In this document: positions 49,714 through 58,236 of the stretch, piece by piece
Layout: each line of letters starts with the position of its first letter
Numbering within the stretch: the stretch's first letter is position 1
Assembly (NCBI RefSeq): GCF_022662375.1
Contig: NZ_JAKNQL010000032.1
Span: forward strand, 1 to 63,755
DNA: 63,755 nucleotides
Origin: Pseudomonas sp. CROZ-RG-20F-R04-15
Lineage (GTDB): Bacteria; Pseudomonadota; Gammaproteobacteria; Pseudomonadales; Pseudomonadaceae
Direction of reading: 5' to 3'
Translations under genes and position numbers: made by a program
Notes under the pieces: generated by a model
What the model was told of the DNA's origin: nothing
Seen by the model: the letters and a program-made list of their open reading frames with translations, nothing else
Databases searched by the model: none

Positions 49714-50259
49714 TTACTTGATCAGGCTGAGAAACTCGCTGCGGGTCGCTGCGTTTTCACGGAACTCACCGAGCATCACCGAGGTGATCATCGACGAATT
49801 CTGTTTCTCGACACCGCGCATCATCATGCACATGTGCTTGGCCTCGATCACCACGGCAACGCCCAGCGCGCCGGTGACTTGTTGCACCGCATCGGCGATC
49901 TGACGGCTGAGATTTTCCTGAATCTGCAGGCGGCGGGCGTACATATCAACGATCCGCGCGACCTTCGACAGGCCCAGCACTTTGCCGCTCGGGATGTACG
50001 CAACGTGCGCCTTGCCGATGAACGGCAGCAGGTGGTGCTCGCACAACGAGTACAACTCGATGTCCTTGACCAGCACCATTTCGCTGTTGTCGGAGCTGAA
50101 CAGGGCACCGTTGGTGACCTCTTCGAGCGTCTGTTCATAACCGCGGCAGAGGTACTGCATGGCTTTGGCGGCACGCTTTGGCGTGTCGAGCAGGCCCTCG
50201 CGGGAAACGTCCTCGCCCAATTGGCCGAGAATCGCGGTGTAATTCTGTTCCAGGGACAT
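49714..50259 (-). CDS. folE: GTP cyclohydrolase I
   Basis: 181 residues from ATG 50259 (M-S-L-E-Q-N-Y), with AGGT ten bases upstream; a longer frame to 50310 lacks support. Zinc and active-site motifs are C-E-H-H-L-L-P-F (about 75-82), G-L-S-K-V-A-R-I-V (about 98-106) and H-M-C-M-M-M-R-G-V (about 143-151). It makes dihydroneopterin triphosphate from GTP, the first step of folate and tetrahydropterin synthesis. Pseudomonads commonly carry two folE copies, and the other is not in this window. Confidence 0.94.
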   Translation of the reverse strand: MSLEQNYTAILGQLGEDVSREGLLDTPKRAAKAMQYLCRGYEQTLEEVTNGALFSSDNSEMVLVKDIELYSLCEHHLLPFIGKAHVAYIPSGKVLGLSKVARIVDMYARRLQIQENLSRQIADAVQQVTGALGVAVVIEAKHMCMMMRGVEKQNSSMITSVMLGEFRENAATRSEFLSLIK

Positions 50260-50336
50260 GAAACTACCTGTGGGGATTTTCGCAAAGGGCAAGGGTACGG
50301 TGGCGGACACAACCCTGCAAGTTCGGTGTAACGGGA

Positions 50337-50894
50337 TTATTCGTCGCGACCTTCCATCATGGTGCGTTTAAGCATCACGTAAACCGCACCGGCGCCACCA
50401 TGTTTGGCCTGGCACGAGCAGAATCCGAGTACCTGTGCATGCTGGCGCAACCAGGTGTTGACGTGGCTTTTGATCATCGGCCGCTTGCCGTCCAGCCGCA
50501 CGGCCTTGCCGTGGGTGACGCGCACGCAGCGGATTTCGAATTTTGTCGCTTCAGCGAGAAAGGCCCAGAGGGTTTCGCGGGCTTTCTCGACGCTCATGCC
50601 ATGCAGGTCGAGGCTGCCTTCGAACGGGATCTGACCGACCTTGAGTTTGCGCATCTGACTTTCCTGCACGCCGTCACGCGCCCACATCAACTCGTCTTCC
50701 GGGCCGACGTCGATCACAAACTGATCGGACAGACCATCAACGGTAGCGGTGTCAGTGCGCACGGTGGCCGACTGACGCAGCTTGGCAATCTGTGCGCGGT
50801 CAGTCTTGGGTTTGCCGGTGTCGGCGCGGTCGTGCTTGATCGGCTTGACGCCGCGCAACTCGTTTTTGAACAGGGAAAAATCGTCGTCTTGCAT
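50337..50894 (-). CDS. Smr-domain protein
   Basis: 185 residues from ATG 50894, with an ideal GGAGG site; a longer frame to 51047 is discarded. The N-terminal part (about 1-85) is charged and probably flexible. The Smr domain (about 95-180) has L-D-L-H-G-M-S-V-E-K-A-R (DxH motif), V-T-H-G-K-A and a C-terminal G-G-A-G-A-V-Y-V-M-L-K. Smr domains bind or nick nucleic acids; SmrB-type members cut mRNA at collided ribosomes. The DLHG form fits nuclease-active members, but activity is not proven. Confidence 0.9.
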   Translation of the reverse strand: MQDDDFSLFKNELRGVKPIKHDRADTGKPKTDRAQIAKLRQSATVRTDTATVDGLSDQFVIDVGPEDELMWARDGVQESQMRKLKVGQIPFEGSLDLHGMSVEKARETLWAFLAEATKFEIRCVRVTHGKAVRLDGKRPMIKSHVNTWLRQHAQVLGFCSCQAKHGGAGAVYVMLKRTMMEGRDE

Positions 50895-50934
50895 GTCAGC
50901 CTCCGTGAAGGGCGGCCAGTTTACCCAAGTCGAA

Positions 50935-50963
50935 ACAAAACGGCCCGGCAAAAAGCCAGGCCG
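50935..50963 (-). terminator. Rho-independent terminator of small membrane gene
   Basis: CGGCCCGGC (50941-50949) and GCCAGGCCG (50955-50963) form a stem with one G-U pair in minus-strand RNA; TTTTGTTT follows. Confidence 0.8.
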
Positions 50964-50968
50964 GTGAG

Positions 50969-51289
50969 TCAGTCGTGTTTTTTCATCAGGTGCGGGGACA
51001 TGTTCAGTTCCCGCGATTGCCGTGCGCGACGGCGGCAGCGACGCCACAGGGCGACACCGAAATACAGAAACAGCAAACCGACCGCCAGAATGATTGCCGA
51101 GCCCATTGGCGTGGCATTCAAGTCACCGAGCGCTGGTGGGCGCCCGAGCAGGCTGGCCGCCCCGGCCATCGCCAGCAGCACACCGAACGTCGCCAGAATG
51201 GCGGCGATCGCTGCGCCGAATCGAAAACGCCAGTTGCTTTGGCCTTTGGGCCGCAAGCGGCGTGCGTCAAATCCATCGGATAACTTCAT
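50969..51289 (-). CDS. Small two-helix membrane protein, unknown
   Basis: 106 residues from ATG 51289, with GAGGAAGG upstream; an ATG 5 codons earlier is less likely. Two hydrophobic segments, F-G-A-A-I-A-A-I-L-A-T-F-G-V-L-L-A (about 23-43) and A-I-I-L-A-V-G-L-L-F-L-Y-F-G-V-A-L-W (about 62-80), with an Arg-rich stretch R-R-C-R-R-R-A-R after the second, giving a cytosolic C-terminus. No family recognised. It has its own terminator. Confidence 0.75.
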   Translation of the reverse strand: MKLSDGFDARRLRPKGQSNWRFRFGAAIAAILATFGVLLAMAGAASLLGRPPALGDLNATPMGSAIILAVGLLFLYFGVALWRRCRRRARQSRELNMSPHLMKKHD

Positions 51290-51384
51290 TCCGACCTTCC
51301 TCAATGGGTATCGGCCCTTCGACCGGGAGTTGACCGGGTTGTTCCTGAGGCTATGGCATTTGCGGCAAATGAGAGGATTTTGCG

Positions 51385-51411
51385 GATGAGCGGCGCCGTG
51401 AGCCGCTCATC
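51385..51411. terminator. 10-bp perfect hairpin after isochorismatase-fold gene
   Basis: GATGAGCGGC (51385-51394) and GCCGCTCATC (51402-51411) close a 7-base loop. No T-run, but the position, 9 bases past the gene's stop, fits an RNA end or stabiliser. Confidence 0.5.
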
Positions 51412-51419
51412 AGAGCAGA

Positions 51420-52010
51420 TCAGATCAGGTCTTGAGTCAATGCGAGGGTGGCAAAGTTGTCCGCCATGATCGCCATTTCCGCTTCCTGCACCACCGCGGC
51501 GCTGAGCACGCGGCCCTTGAACGGCAAGTCGCGGGTGGCGCAGGCGTCTTCCACCAGGGTGCAACGGAAACCCAGGTTCTTCGCCGCACGCACGGTGGTG
51601 CTGACGCTGGAGTGGCTCATGAAACCACAGACGATCAAGTCCAGCGAGCCAAGGTTTTGCAGACGATCAAGCAACTCGGTGCCATGGAACGCGCTCGGCA
51701 GCAGTTTGCCAATGATGGTTTCATCACCTTGTGGCTCGAGGCCCGGGATGAATTCGCCGCGCTCGCCCTGCGGGTCGAACAGGCCACCGACGGTGCCGAG
51801 GTGACGCACGTGCACGATCGGCCGACCGGCTGCACGGGCTGCGGCAACCACTTGTTTGATGTTCGCGACGGCCGCGTCCATGCCGCTCAGGGCCAGCGGG
51901 CCACTGAGGTACTCTTTCTGGGCATCGATGATGACCACGGTGGCATGGCTCAGTGTGGCCGCTGCGTAACCGCGACCGCTGAGTTGAAACATCGTTTTTG
52001 GAACGGACAT
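51420..52010 (-). CDS. Isochorismatase-fold hydrolase lacking the cysteine
   Basis: 196 residues from ATG 52010 (M-S-V-P-K-T-M-F) with AAGGAG upstream; a longer frame to 52148 is rejected. The aspartate of V-V-I-I-D-A-Q (about 27) and the lysine of I-I-G-K-L-L-P-S-A-F (about 101) match the catalytic triad. The expected cysteine, in the usual G-x-x-T-H-x-C-V motif, is replaced: here the sequence reads G-F-M-S-H-S-S-V-S-T-T. Cysteine hydrolases of the family (nicotinamidase, N-carbamoylsarcosine amidase) need that residue, whereas true isochorismatases do not. The activity is therefore uncertain. Confidence 0.85.
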   Translation of the reverse strand: MSVPKTMFQLSGRGYAAATLSHATVVIIDAQKEYLSGPLALSGMDAAVANIKQVVAAARAAGRPIVHVRHLGTVGGLFDPQGERGEFIPGLEPQGDETIIGKLLPSAFHGTELLDRLQNLGSLDLIVCGFMSHSSVSTTVRAAKNLGFRCTLVEDACATRDLPFKGRVLSAAVVQEAEMAIMADNFATLALTQDLI

Positions 52011-52249
52011 TCTGGGGCTCCTTGGGGTGGGGCTTTTGCGACATTGTCCTCTGGCTGAGCGGTTCTGTGAATCGCTACCATCGTAGGCACCGTCGTTACT
52101 GGCCTGCAGCCTTGTCAAGTTACACGTTCTGTTCAATAGCCGGTGCAAAAAACAGAAAACTCCTACTGTCGCCTCGATGTTTTTCCTGCGTCGTCGTCAC
52201 GCGTTTTGGCTGGTAGAATCGCCAGTCGTTTTTTCTGGAGTTCTGCCCC

Positions 52250-53158
52250 GTGATCACTTCCCGACTTCGTACCCTGCGTGACCATATCCGTTGGGCCGTC
52301 AGCCGCTTCCATGGGGAGGATCTGTTTTTCGGCCATGGCACCGACAATGCCTGGGACGAAGCCCGGCAGCTGGTGCTCGGTGCATTGCACCTGCCGTGGG
52401 AGATTGCCGACAGCTACCTCGATTGCGCGCTGGAAGACGACGAACTGGTCAACCTGCAACGCCTGCTCAAGCGCCGCATCGAAGAGCGCATTCCCACCGC
52501 TTACCTGTTGGGCGAAGCGTGGTTCTGCGGCATGTCGTTTATCGTCGATGAGCGCGTGTTGATCCCGCGTTCGCCGATTGGCGAGCTGATCGAAAACCGC
52601 TTCGCCCCGTGGATCGGCACCGAACCTGCGCGCATCCTCGACCTGTGCACCGGCTCCGGTTGCATCGGCATCGCCTGTGCCTACGAGTTCCAGAACGCCG
52701 AAGTGGTGCTGGCGGATCTGTCGTTCGAAGCGCTGGAAGTGGCCAATCAGAACATCGAGCGTCATGGTGTCGATGAGCGCGTGTACACCGTGCAGGGCGA
52801 TGGTTTTGATGGTTTGCCGGGTCAGCGCTTCGACCTGATCGTGTCGAATCCGCCTTACGTGGATGCGGAAGATTTCGCTGACATGCCAGATGAATATCAG
52901 CATGAGCCTGAGCTGGGTCTGGCCTGCGGCGATGATGGTCTGAATCTGGTTCGACGCATGCTCGCTGAAGCGGCCGATCATCTGACCGAGAAGGGCTTGT
53001 TGATCGTTGAAGTGGGCAACAGCCAGGTGCACGTTGACGCGCTGTACCCGGAAGTCGATTTCGCCTGGCTCGAGTTCGAGCGCGGCGGGCATGGCGTGTT
53101 CATGCTGACAGCGGAGCAGTGCCGCGATCATCAGGCCTTGTTCGCCTCCCGCGTCTAA
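52250..53158 (+). CDS. prmB: Ribosomal protein L3 glutamine methyltransferase PrmB
   Basis: 302 residues, GTG start behind GGAG at 52236-52239. The SAM motif is D-L-C-T-G-S-G-C-I-G-I (about 127-137) and the catalytic N-P-P-Y lies in V-S-N-P-P-Y-V-D (about 197-204). The N-terminal domain (V-L-G-A-L-H-L-P-W and A-Y-L-L-G-E-A-W-F-C-G) separates PrmB from PrmC. It methylates a glutamine of ribosomal protein L3. In enterobacteria prmB is beside aroC; here two minus-strand genes lie between. Confidence 0.94.
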   Translation: MITSRLRTLRDHIRWAVSRFHGEDLFFGHGTDNAWDEARQLVLGALHLPWEIADSYLDCALEDDELVNLQRLLKRRIEERIPTAYLLGEAWFCGMSFIVDERVLIPRSPIGELIENRFAPWIGTEPARILDLCTGSGCIGIACAYEFQNAEVVLADLSFEALEVANQNIERHGVDERVYTVQGDGFDGLPGQRFDLIVSNPPYVDAEDFADMPDEYQHEPELGLACGDDGLNLVRRMLAEAADHLTEKGLLIVEVGNSQVHVDALYPEVDFAWLEFERGGHGVFMLTAEQCRDHQALFASRV

Positions 53159-53164
53159 TCGGCC

Positions 53165-53271
53165 GATCGTTCCCACGCTCTGCGTGGGAATGCCTCAATG
53201 GACGCTCTGCGTCCGCTGTTGGGACGCGGAGCGTCCCGGGCTGCATTCCCACGCGGAGCGTGGGAACGATC
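53165..53271. repeat. Second-type palindromic intergenic repeat
   Basis: GATCGTTCCCACGC at left mirrored by GCGTGGGAACGATC at right with nested palindromes, matching the copy at 29763-29872. Lies between converging genes. Confidence 0.92.
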
Positions 53272-53276
53272 AGCCA

Positions 53277-54068
53277 TCAGCGGTGCGTGGCAATCCAGAT
53301 CAACAACCCCGCCTGAAACACTGCAAACGCCACCAGACAGGTAATGGTGAAACGCAAACCAGCGTCTTCACGCTTGAACTTGCTGACCTTGTCTTCCTGC
53401 TTCTTCAGCTTCACTTCCTGCTCGGCCAGATTCTGCTCGGCCTGCTGAAGCATCTGCGCCGCTTCAAGGATTTCGACGATCTGCAGCTTTTCGCTGTTCC
53501 AGTCGCCGAGCAAATCGCCAACCTGCACTTCCTTGACGCTGCCCTTCAAATGCTGGGCATCGGCATAGACCACATCAAAACCATGCACACGCAGGAAATG
53601 ATCGCGACGCAGACGCGTGTCTTCGTTCAGCGCGTCCTTGTTGTTCAAGTCCATGCCGTCGACGGTGTAGGTCGGCCAACGCTTTTTCGCCCAATTGATG
53701 CCTTGTGCGGCCATATAACGGCCAATGCCACGGTTCATCGGTTCGATTTGCAGGCCGCTGTCCGGGCCGAAGTGCACACGCTTGGTGGTGTGATCCACCC
53801 ACACGTCCAGCTGATTCTGCTCTTTGCGCACACGCTGGCCCGGCAGTTTGATCGCCATGCGCATCAGGCTTTTTTCTTTGCTGTTGCGCTCGGCATAGCC
53901 GAACTCGACGAAGCGCAAGGGACGGCCGCCGGTGTTGCGGTCGGTCTGCAGCGGGGCCAGGCGGAGCATCTTGTGGTGCTCGACGTGGACATCCGCCCAC
54001 GGCAGCTCGACCGCTGGCGGTGCGTCTTTTTCAGCGGTGGTGTCGGGTGAAGTCGGGGTATCAGTCAT
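53277..54068 (-). CDS. Unknown protein with coiled coil and C-terminal membrane anchor
   Basis: 263 residues. The N-terminal two-thirds is soluble, with mixed charge and no family I recognise. Residues about 195-240 form a likely coiled coil (A-A-Q-M-L-Q-Q-A-E-Q-N-L-A-E-Q-E-V-K). A single C-terminal hydrophobic helix (about 243-260) ends in A-T-H-R, a tail-anchor arrangement. In P. aeruginosa I recall a similar unknown gene between prmB and aroC (PA1679). No signal peptide. Function open. Confidence 0.8.
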   Translation of the reverse strand: MTDTPTSPDTTAEKDAPPAVELPWADVHVEHHKMLRLAPLQTDRNTGGRPLRFVEFGYAERNSKEKSLMRMAIKLPGQRVRKEQNQLDVWVDHTTKRVHFGPDSGLQIEPMNRGIGRYMAAQGINWAKKRWPTYTVDGMDLNNKDALNEDTRLRRDHFLRVHGFDVVYADAQHLKGSVKEVQVGDLLGDWNSEKLQIVEILEAAQMLQQAEQNLAEQEVKLKKQEDKVSKFKREDAGLRFTITCLVAFAVFQAGLLIWIATHR

Positions 54069-54167
54069 AACGGCGAGATCCTGTCCAAGCCCTGCTTGTC
54101 GCCAGCCATTGCGCTGGCGACAAAGACTTATCGGCCGTTTTTTGCAGGACTAGAGGGCAAACAACGG

Positions 54168-55121
54168 TTAACGGGTGCGAAGTCCGTCAATAAACTCGAT
54201 GATCTTGCTGCCCAGTTCCGCTGCCAGCGGCAAATTCGGATCCTTGTACGAAGCCAATTGCCGCTTCATATCGTTGTGGACGATGCGCATGACGTGGTTC
54301 ATGCCTTCGATCACCGCCAGTTCGGCGTCCGGTTTCGCGGCTTTCAGCGCCTGCGCATCGCCAACGCCGACCTGCATGTCATTGCTGCCCTGAACAATCA
54401 GCGCCGGCATCTTCAGTTGCGCAAAGGCTTTTGCCGGATCCTGACGGAACAGCGAAATCAGATACGGCTGCACGCTTGGACGGAAAATCACCTGCAACGG
54501 CTGTGGCACATTGTCGTCGGTGTGGCCAGCCTTGAGGCTGTCGAGCAGTTCGTTACTGCGCAGCATCAGCGGTGGCGGCAGGCTGCGGGCCAGTTGCTCG
54601 CGGATCACCTGATCGACTGGACGGGCGCTGCCGGACAGAGAAATCACCGCCGCCGCATCGACTTTCGGCGCCGCGAGGCTGGCGATCAGCGCGCCTTCGC
54701 TGTGGCCGAGCAGGATCAATTTGCCGAAACGCGGATCGGCCTTGAGCTTCTGCCCCCATGCCACCGCATCCGCGGCGTAGGCTTCTATCGACAAATTGCG
54801 CTCATCCGGCGTCGCAGCGAGACTCGCGGCCACCCCGCGCTTGTCGTAACGCACGCTGGCGATGTTGTGTTTGGCCAGCACCCAGGCCAGCCGCTTGAGG
54901 CTGTCGTTGCGCCCGCCGTCGGGGTTGTTTCCGTCACGATCCGTAGGACCCGAGCCAGAAATGATCAGGACAACCGGCACCGGGTTGTCGGATTTTGGCA
55001 GCAGCAGCGAACCGAAAAGTTCGCCAGTGCCGGTATCCAAAGTGACCGGGCGTTGTAGGACCGTCGCTTGGGCAAAGCCCGTAAAGAGGGTAAGACTCAA
55101 GATCAAAACTCGCAGCATCAT
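54168..55121 (-). CDS. Secreted alpha/beta hydrolase
   Basis: About 317 residues from ATG 55121, followed at once by a second ATG; a longer frame to 55166 is unlikely. A signal peptide (M-M-L-R-V-L-I-L-S-L-T-L-F-T-G-F-A-Q-A) leads to the periplasm. The nucleophile is in G-H-S-E-G-A (Ser about 136), the oxyanion area in I-S-G-S-G-P-T-D, and the catalytic His in E-G-M-N-H-V-M (about 275). The family includes S9-like and dienelactone hydrolase-like esterases. Substrate unknown. Divergent from aroC. Confidence 0.85.
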   Translation of the reverse strand: MMLRVLILSLTLFTGFAQATVLQRPVTLDTGTGELFGSLLLPKSDNPVPVVLIISGSGPTDRDGNNPDGGRNDSLKRLAWVLAKHNIASVRYDKRGVAASLAATPDERNLSIEAYAADAVAWGQKLKADPRFGKLILLGHSEGALIASLAAPKVDAAAVISLSGSARPVDQVIREQLARSLPPPLMLRSNELLDSLKAGHTDDNVPQPLQVIFRPSVQPYLISLFRQDPAKAFAQLKMPALIVQGSNDMQVGVGDAQALKAAKPDAELAVIEGMNHVMRIVHNDMKRQLASYKDPNLPLAAELGSKIIEFIDGLRTR

Positions 55122-55251
55122 CACGCCATCATTCGCCAAGGTGCCGGTTGGACTCGCCAGCACCACTAAGGTTCGAGGATGAACTACTCGGTTAGCCTGC
55201 GTATACTGGCGCGCATCACGAATTTGGGTTTGATTTCACGGAGCGTCCTGC

Positions 55252-56343
55252 ATGTCCGGCAATACCTACGGCAAGTTGTTCACTGTCACCACCGCTGGCG
55301 AAAGCCATGGTCCGGCGTTGGTCGCCATTGTCGACGGCTGCCCGCCGGGCCTGGAGATCTCCCTCGAAGACTTGCAGCGCGACCTCGATCGCCGCAAGCC
55401 GGGCACCAGCCGCCACACCACCCAGCGTCAGGAAGCCGACGAAGTCGAAATCCTTTCCGGCGTGTTCGAAGGGCGCACCACCGGTTGCTCGATCGGCTTG
55501 CTGATCCGCAACACCGACCAGAAGTCCAAGGACTACTCGGCGATCAAGGATCTGTTCCGCCCGGCCCACGCCGACTACACCTACCACCACAAATACGGCG
55601 AGCGCGATTACCGTGGCGGCGGCCGCAGCTCGGCCCGCGAAACCGCGATGCGCGTAGCGGCGGGTGCGATTGCCAAGAAGTACCTCGCCACTCAGGGCAT
55701 CGTGATTCGTGGCTACATGAGCCAGCTCGGCCCGATCGAAATCCCGTTCAAGACCTGGGATTCGGTGGAAGACAATGCCTTTTTCAGCCCCGATCCGGAC
55801 AAAGTCCCGGAGCTGGAAGCCTACATGGACCAATTGCGCCGCGATCAGGACTCGGTCGGGGCGAAGATCACCGTGGTTGCCGAAGGCGTGATGCCGGGTC
55901 TGGGCGAGCCGATTTTCGACCGTCTCGACGCTGAGCTGGCCCATGCGCTGATGAGCATCAACGCGGTCAAAGGCGTGGAAATCGGCGCCGGTTTCGCCTC
56001 GGTCGCGCAACGTGGCACCGAGCACCGCGATGAAATGACCCCGGAAGGTTTCCTCAGCAACAACGCCGGCGGCATCCTCGGCGGCATCTCGTCCGGTCAG
56101 CCGATTGTTGCCCATCTGGCCTTGAAGCCGACTTCCAGCATCACCACGCCGGGTCGTTCGATCGACATCCACGGCAATCCGGTGGACGTGATCACCAAGG
56201 GCCGTCACGACCCTTGCGTCGGCATTCGTGCCACGCCGATCGCCGAAGCGATGATGGCCATCGTGCTGATGGATCACTTGCTGCGTCACCGTGGGCAGAA
56301 CGCCGATGTGCGCGTGAGCACCCCGGTGCTGGGCCAGCTTTGA
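55252..56343 (+). CDS. aroC: Chorismate synthase
   Basis: 363 residues, normal length. All three family signatures are present: G-E-S-H-G-P-A-L-V-A-I-V-D-G-C-P-G near the start, R-D-Y-R-G-G-G-R-S-S-A-R-E-T-A (about 118-132) and the C-terminal R-H-D-P-C-V-G-I-R-A-T-P (about 317-328). It converts EPSP to chorismate using reduced FMN, the last common step of aromatic synthesis. The MFS gene follows 31 bases later on the same strand. Confidence 0.97.
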   Translation: MSGNTYGKLFTVTTAGESHGPALVAIVDGCPPGLEISLEDLQRDLDRRKPGTSRHTTQRQEADEVEILSGVFEGRTTGCSIGLLIRNTDQKSKDYSAIKDLFRPAHADYTYHHKYGERDYRGGGRSSARETAMRVAAGAIAKKYLATQGIVIRGYMSQLGPIEIPFKTWDSVEDNAFFSPDPDKVPELEAYMDQLRRDQDSVGAKITVVAEGVMPGLGEPIFDRLDAELAHALMSINAVKGVEIGAGFASVAQRGTEHRDEMTPEGFLSNNAGGILGGISSGQPIVAHLALKPTSSITTPGRSIDIHGNPVDVITKGRHDPCVGIRATPIAEAMMAIVLMDHLLRHRGQNADVRVSTPVLGQL

Positions 56344-56374
56344 TGGCAGGCTCTGAAGCCGTCGCGGCATAACC

Positions 56375-57520
56375 GTGGCGGCGCTCCCTTACTGGCGGCT
56401 GTCCAGTTTTTATCTGTTCTATTTCGCCTTGCTCGGTTCGACAGCGCCGTTTCTGGCGCTGTACTTCGATCACCTCGGTTTCAGTCCAGCGCGGATCGGC
56501 GAACTGGTCGCCATCCCGATGCTGATGCGCTGCGTGGCGCCGAACATCTGGGGCTGGCTCGGCGATTACACCGGCAAACGTCTGGCAATCGTGCGCTTCG
56601 GCGCGGTGTGTACGCTGCTGACTTTCTCGTTGATTTTCGTCAGCAAGACCTACGCCTGGCTGGCGATGGTCATGGCGTTGCACGCGTTCTTCTGGCACGC
56701 GGTGCTGCCGCAGTTCGAAGTCATCACCTTGGCGCATTTGCAGGGGCAGACCTCGCGGTACAGCCAGATCCGTCTGTGGGGTTCGATCGGTTTCATCATC
56801 ACCGTGGTTGCGCTGGGTCGGCTGTTCGAATGGCTCAGCCTCGATATCTACCCGACGGCGCTGGTGCTGATCATGGCCGGCATCGTCCTCAGCAGTCTGT
56901 GGGTGCCGAACGCGCAACCACCGCAAGGCAATCGGCCGAGCGGTGAGGGCTTTCTAAAGCAACTGCGCAACCCCGGCGTGTTGGCGTTTTATGGCTGCGT
57001 TGCGCTGATGCAAATGAGCCACGGCCCGTATTACACCTTTCTCACCCTGCACCTTGAGCGACTCGGTTACACACGCGGCACCATCGGCATGCTCTGGGCC
57101 GTGGGTGTGGTCGCCGAAGTGCTGATGTTCCTGGCCATGAGCCGGATTCTCGCGCGGTTTTCCCTGCGCCGGGTGTTGATGGCAAGTTTTCTGCTGGCGG
57201 CGCTGCGCTGGTTGCTGCTAGGTTCGTTCGCCGAGTTTCTTTGGGTGTTGCTGTTCGCGCAGATTCTGCATGCGGCGACCTTCGGGAGTTTTCACGCCGC
57301 TGCCATCGCCTTCGTGCAACGTAGCTTCGGTGCGCGTCAGCAAGGGCAGGGTCAGGCGTTGTACGCCGCACTGGCGGGCACCGGCGGCGCCATGGGCGCG
57401 TTGTATTCCGGTTACAGCTGGAGTGCCCTCGGCGCGACATTGACCTTTAGTATTGCCAGTCTCGCGGCGCTCGCTGCTGCCGTTATCATTGCCACACGTA
57501 TGCAAGAGGACAGGCCATGA
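56375..57520 (+). CDS. MFS transporter, HcaT/MFS_1-like
   Basis: 381 residues from GTG 56375. About 12 membrane helices; Y-W-R-L-S-S-F-Y-L-F-Y-F-A-L-L-G-S-T-A-P at the start and S-Q-I-R-L-W-G-S-I-G-F-I (about 128-139) are typical of the MFS_1_like group, which holds HcaT and nucleoside/proton symporters. The family is usually named phenylpropionate transporter by similarity only. Its stop overlaps the mtnB start by four bases (ATGA), so it is coupled to methionine salvage and may carry methylthioribose or a related compound. That is inference. Confidence 0.85.
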   Translation: MAALPYWRLSSFYLFYFALLGSTAPFLALYFDHLGFSPARIGELVAIPMLMRCVAPNIWGWLGDYTGKRLAIVRFGAVCTLLTFSLIFVSKTYAWLAMVMALHAFFWHAVLPQFEVITLAHLQGQTSRYSQIRLWGSIGFIITVVALGRLFEWLSLDIYPTALVLIMAGIVLSSLWVPNAQPPQGNRPSGEGFLKQLRNPGVLAFYGCVALMQMSHGPYYTFLTLHLERLGYTRGTIGMLWAVGVVAEVLMFLAMSRILARFSLRRVLMASFLLAALRWLLLGSFAEFLWVLLFAQILHAATFGSFHAAAIAFVQRSFGARQQGQGQALYAALAGTGGAMGALYSGYSWSALGATLTFSIASLAALAAAVIIATRMQEDRP

Positions 57521-58143
57521 GCCTTACGCGTGAACAACTCGCCCAGCAAATCGTCGATGCCGGGCGTTTTCTTTATGGTCGCGGCTGGTCGCCGGCCACC
57601 AGCAGCAACTACTCAACACGCCTGTCGCCGAGCGAAGCGCTGTTGACGGTGTCCGGCAAGCACAAGGGCCAGTTGGGTCTGGACGATGTGCTCGCCACCG
57701 ACCTTTCCGGCAACAGCCTGGAACCGGGCAAAAAGCCGTCCGCCGAAACCCTGCTGCACACTCAGCTATATAGCTGGCGCCCGGAGATCGGCGCAGTGCT
57801 GCACACCCACTCGGTCAACGCCACGGTGCTGTCGCGCCTGACCCCGGAAGACTTTATCGAGTTCGAAGACTACGAGCTGCAAAAAGCCTTCAGCGGCATC
57901 TCGACCCACGAATCACGGGTGCGCGTGCCGATTTTCGACAACGATCAGGACATTGCGCGCCTCGCCGCCAAGGTGCAGCCTTGGCTCGACGCCCATCCCG
58001 ATTGCGTCGGTTATCTGATTCGCGGCCACGGTCTCTACACCTGGGGTGCGCAGATGAATGACGCGCTGCGGCAGATCGAGGCCTTTGAATTTCTGTTTGA
58101 ATGCGAGTTGAAAACCCGCAGCGTCATGAACCGCCAAGGCTGA
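57517..58143 (+). CDS. mtnB: Methylthioribulose-1-phosphate dehydratase
   Basis: 208 residues of the class II aldolase fold. Zinc-binding H-T-H-S (about 94-97) and the later H in I-R-G-H-G-L-Y-T-W-G (about 169-178) are present, with S-G-K-H-K-G-Q-L-G for phosphate binding. It dehydrates methylthioribulose-1-phosphate in the methionine salvage pathway. mtnA, mtnE and mtnP are not visible here. ATG overlaps the preceding transporter stop by four bases. Confidence 0.94.
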   Translation: MSLTREQLAQQIVDAGRFLYGRGWSPATSSNYSTRLSPSEALLTVSGKHKGQLGLDDVLATDLSGNSLEPGKKPSAETLLHTQLYSWRPEIGAVLHTHSVNATVLSRLTPEDFIEFEDYELQKAFSGISTHESRVRVPIFDNDQDIARLAAKVQPWLDAHPDCVGYLIRGHGLYTWGAQMNDALRQIEAFEFLFECELKTRSVMNRQG

Positions 58144-58236
58144 CTTCACCAGAAGTAGCCCATTTGCCTGATGAAATGCTGTGCCCGACCGGTCTGCAAG
58201 AACCGGACGGCAAGGCCGATACCGAGGAATTGCCCC

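Noticed and set aside
55216..56370. 384-residue frame opposite aroC
   Set aside because: Shadow of chorismate synthase; the aroC frame has all family signatures.
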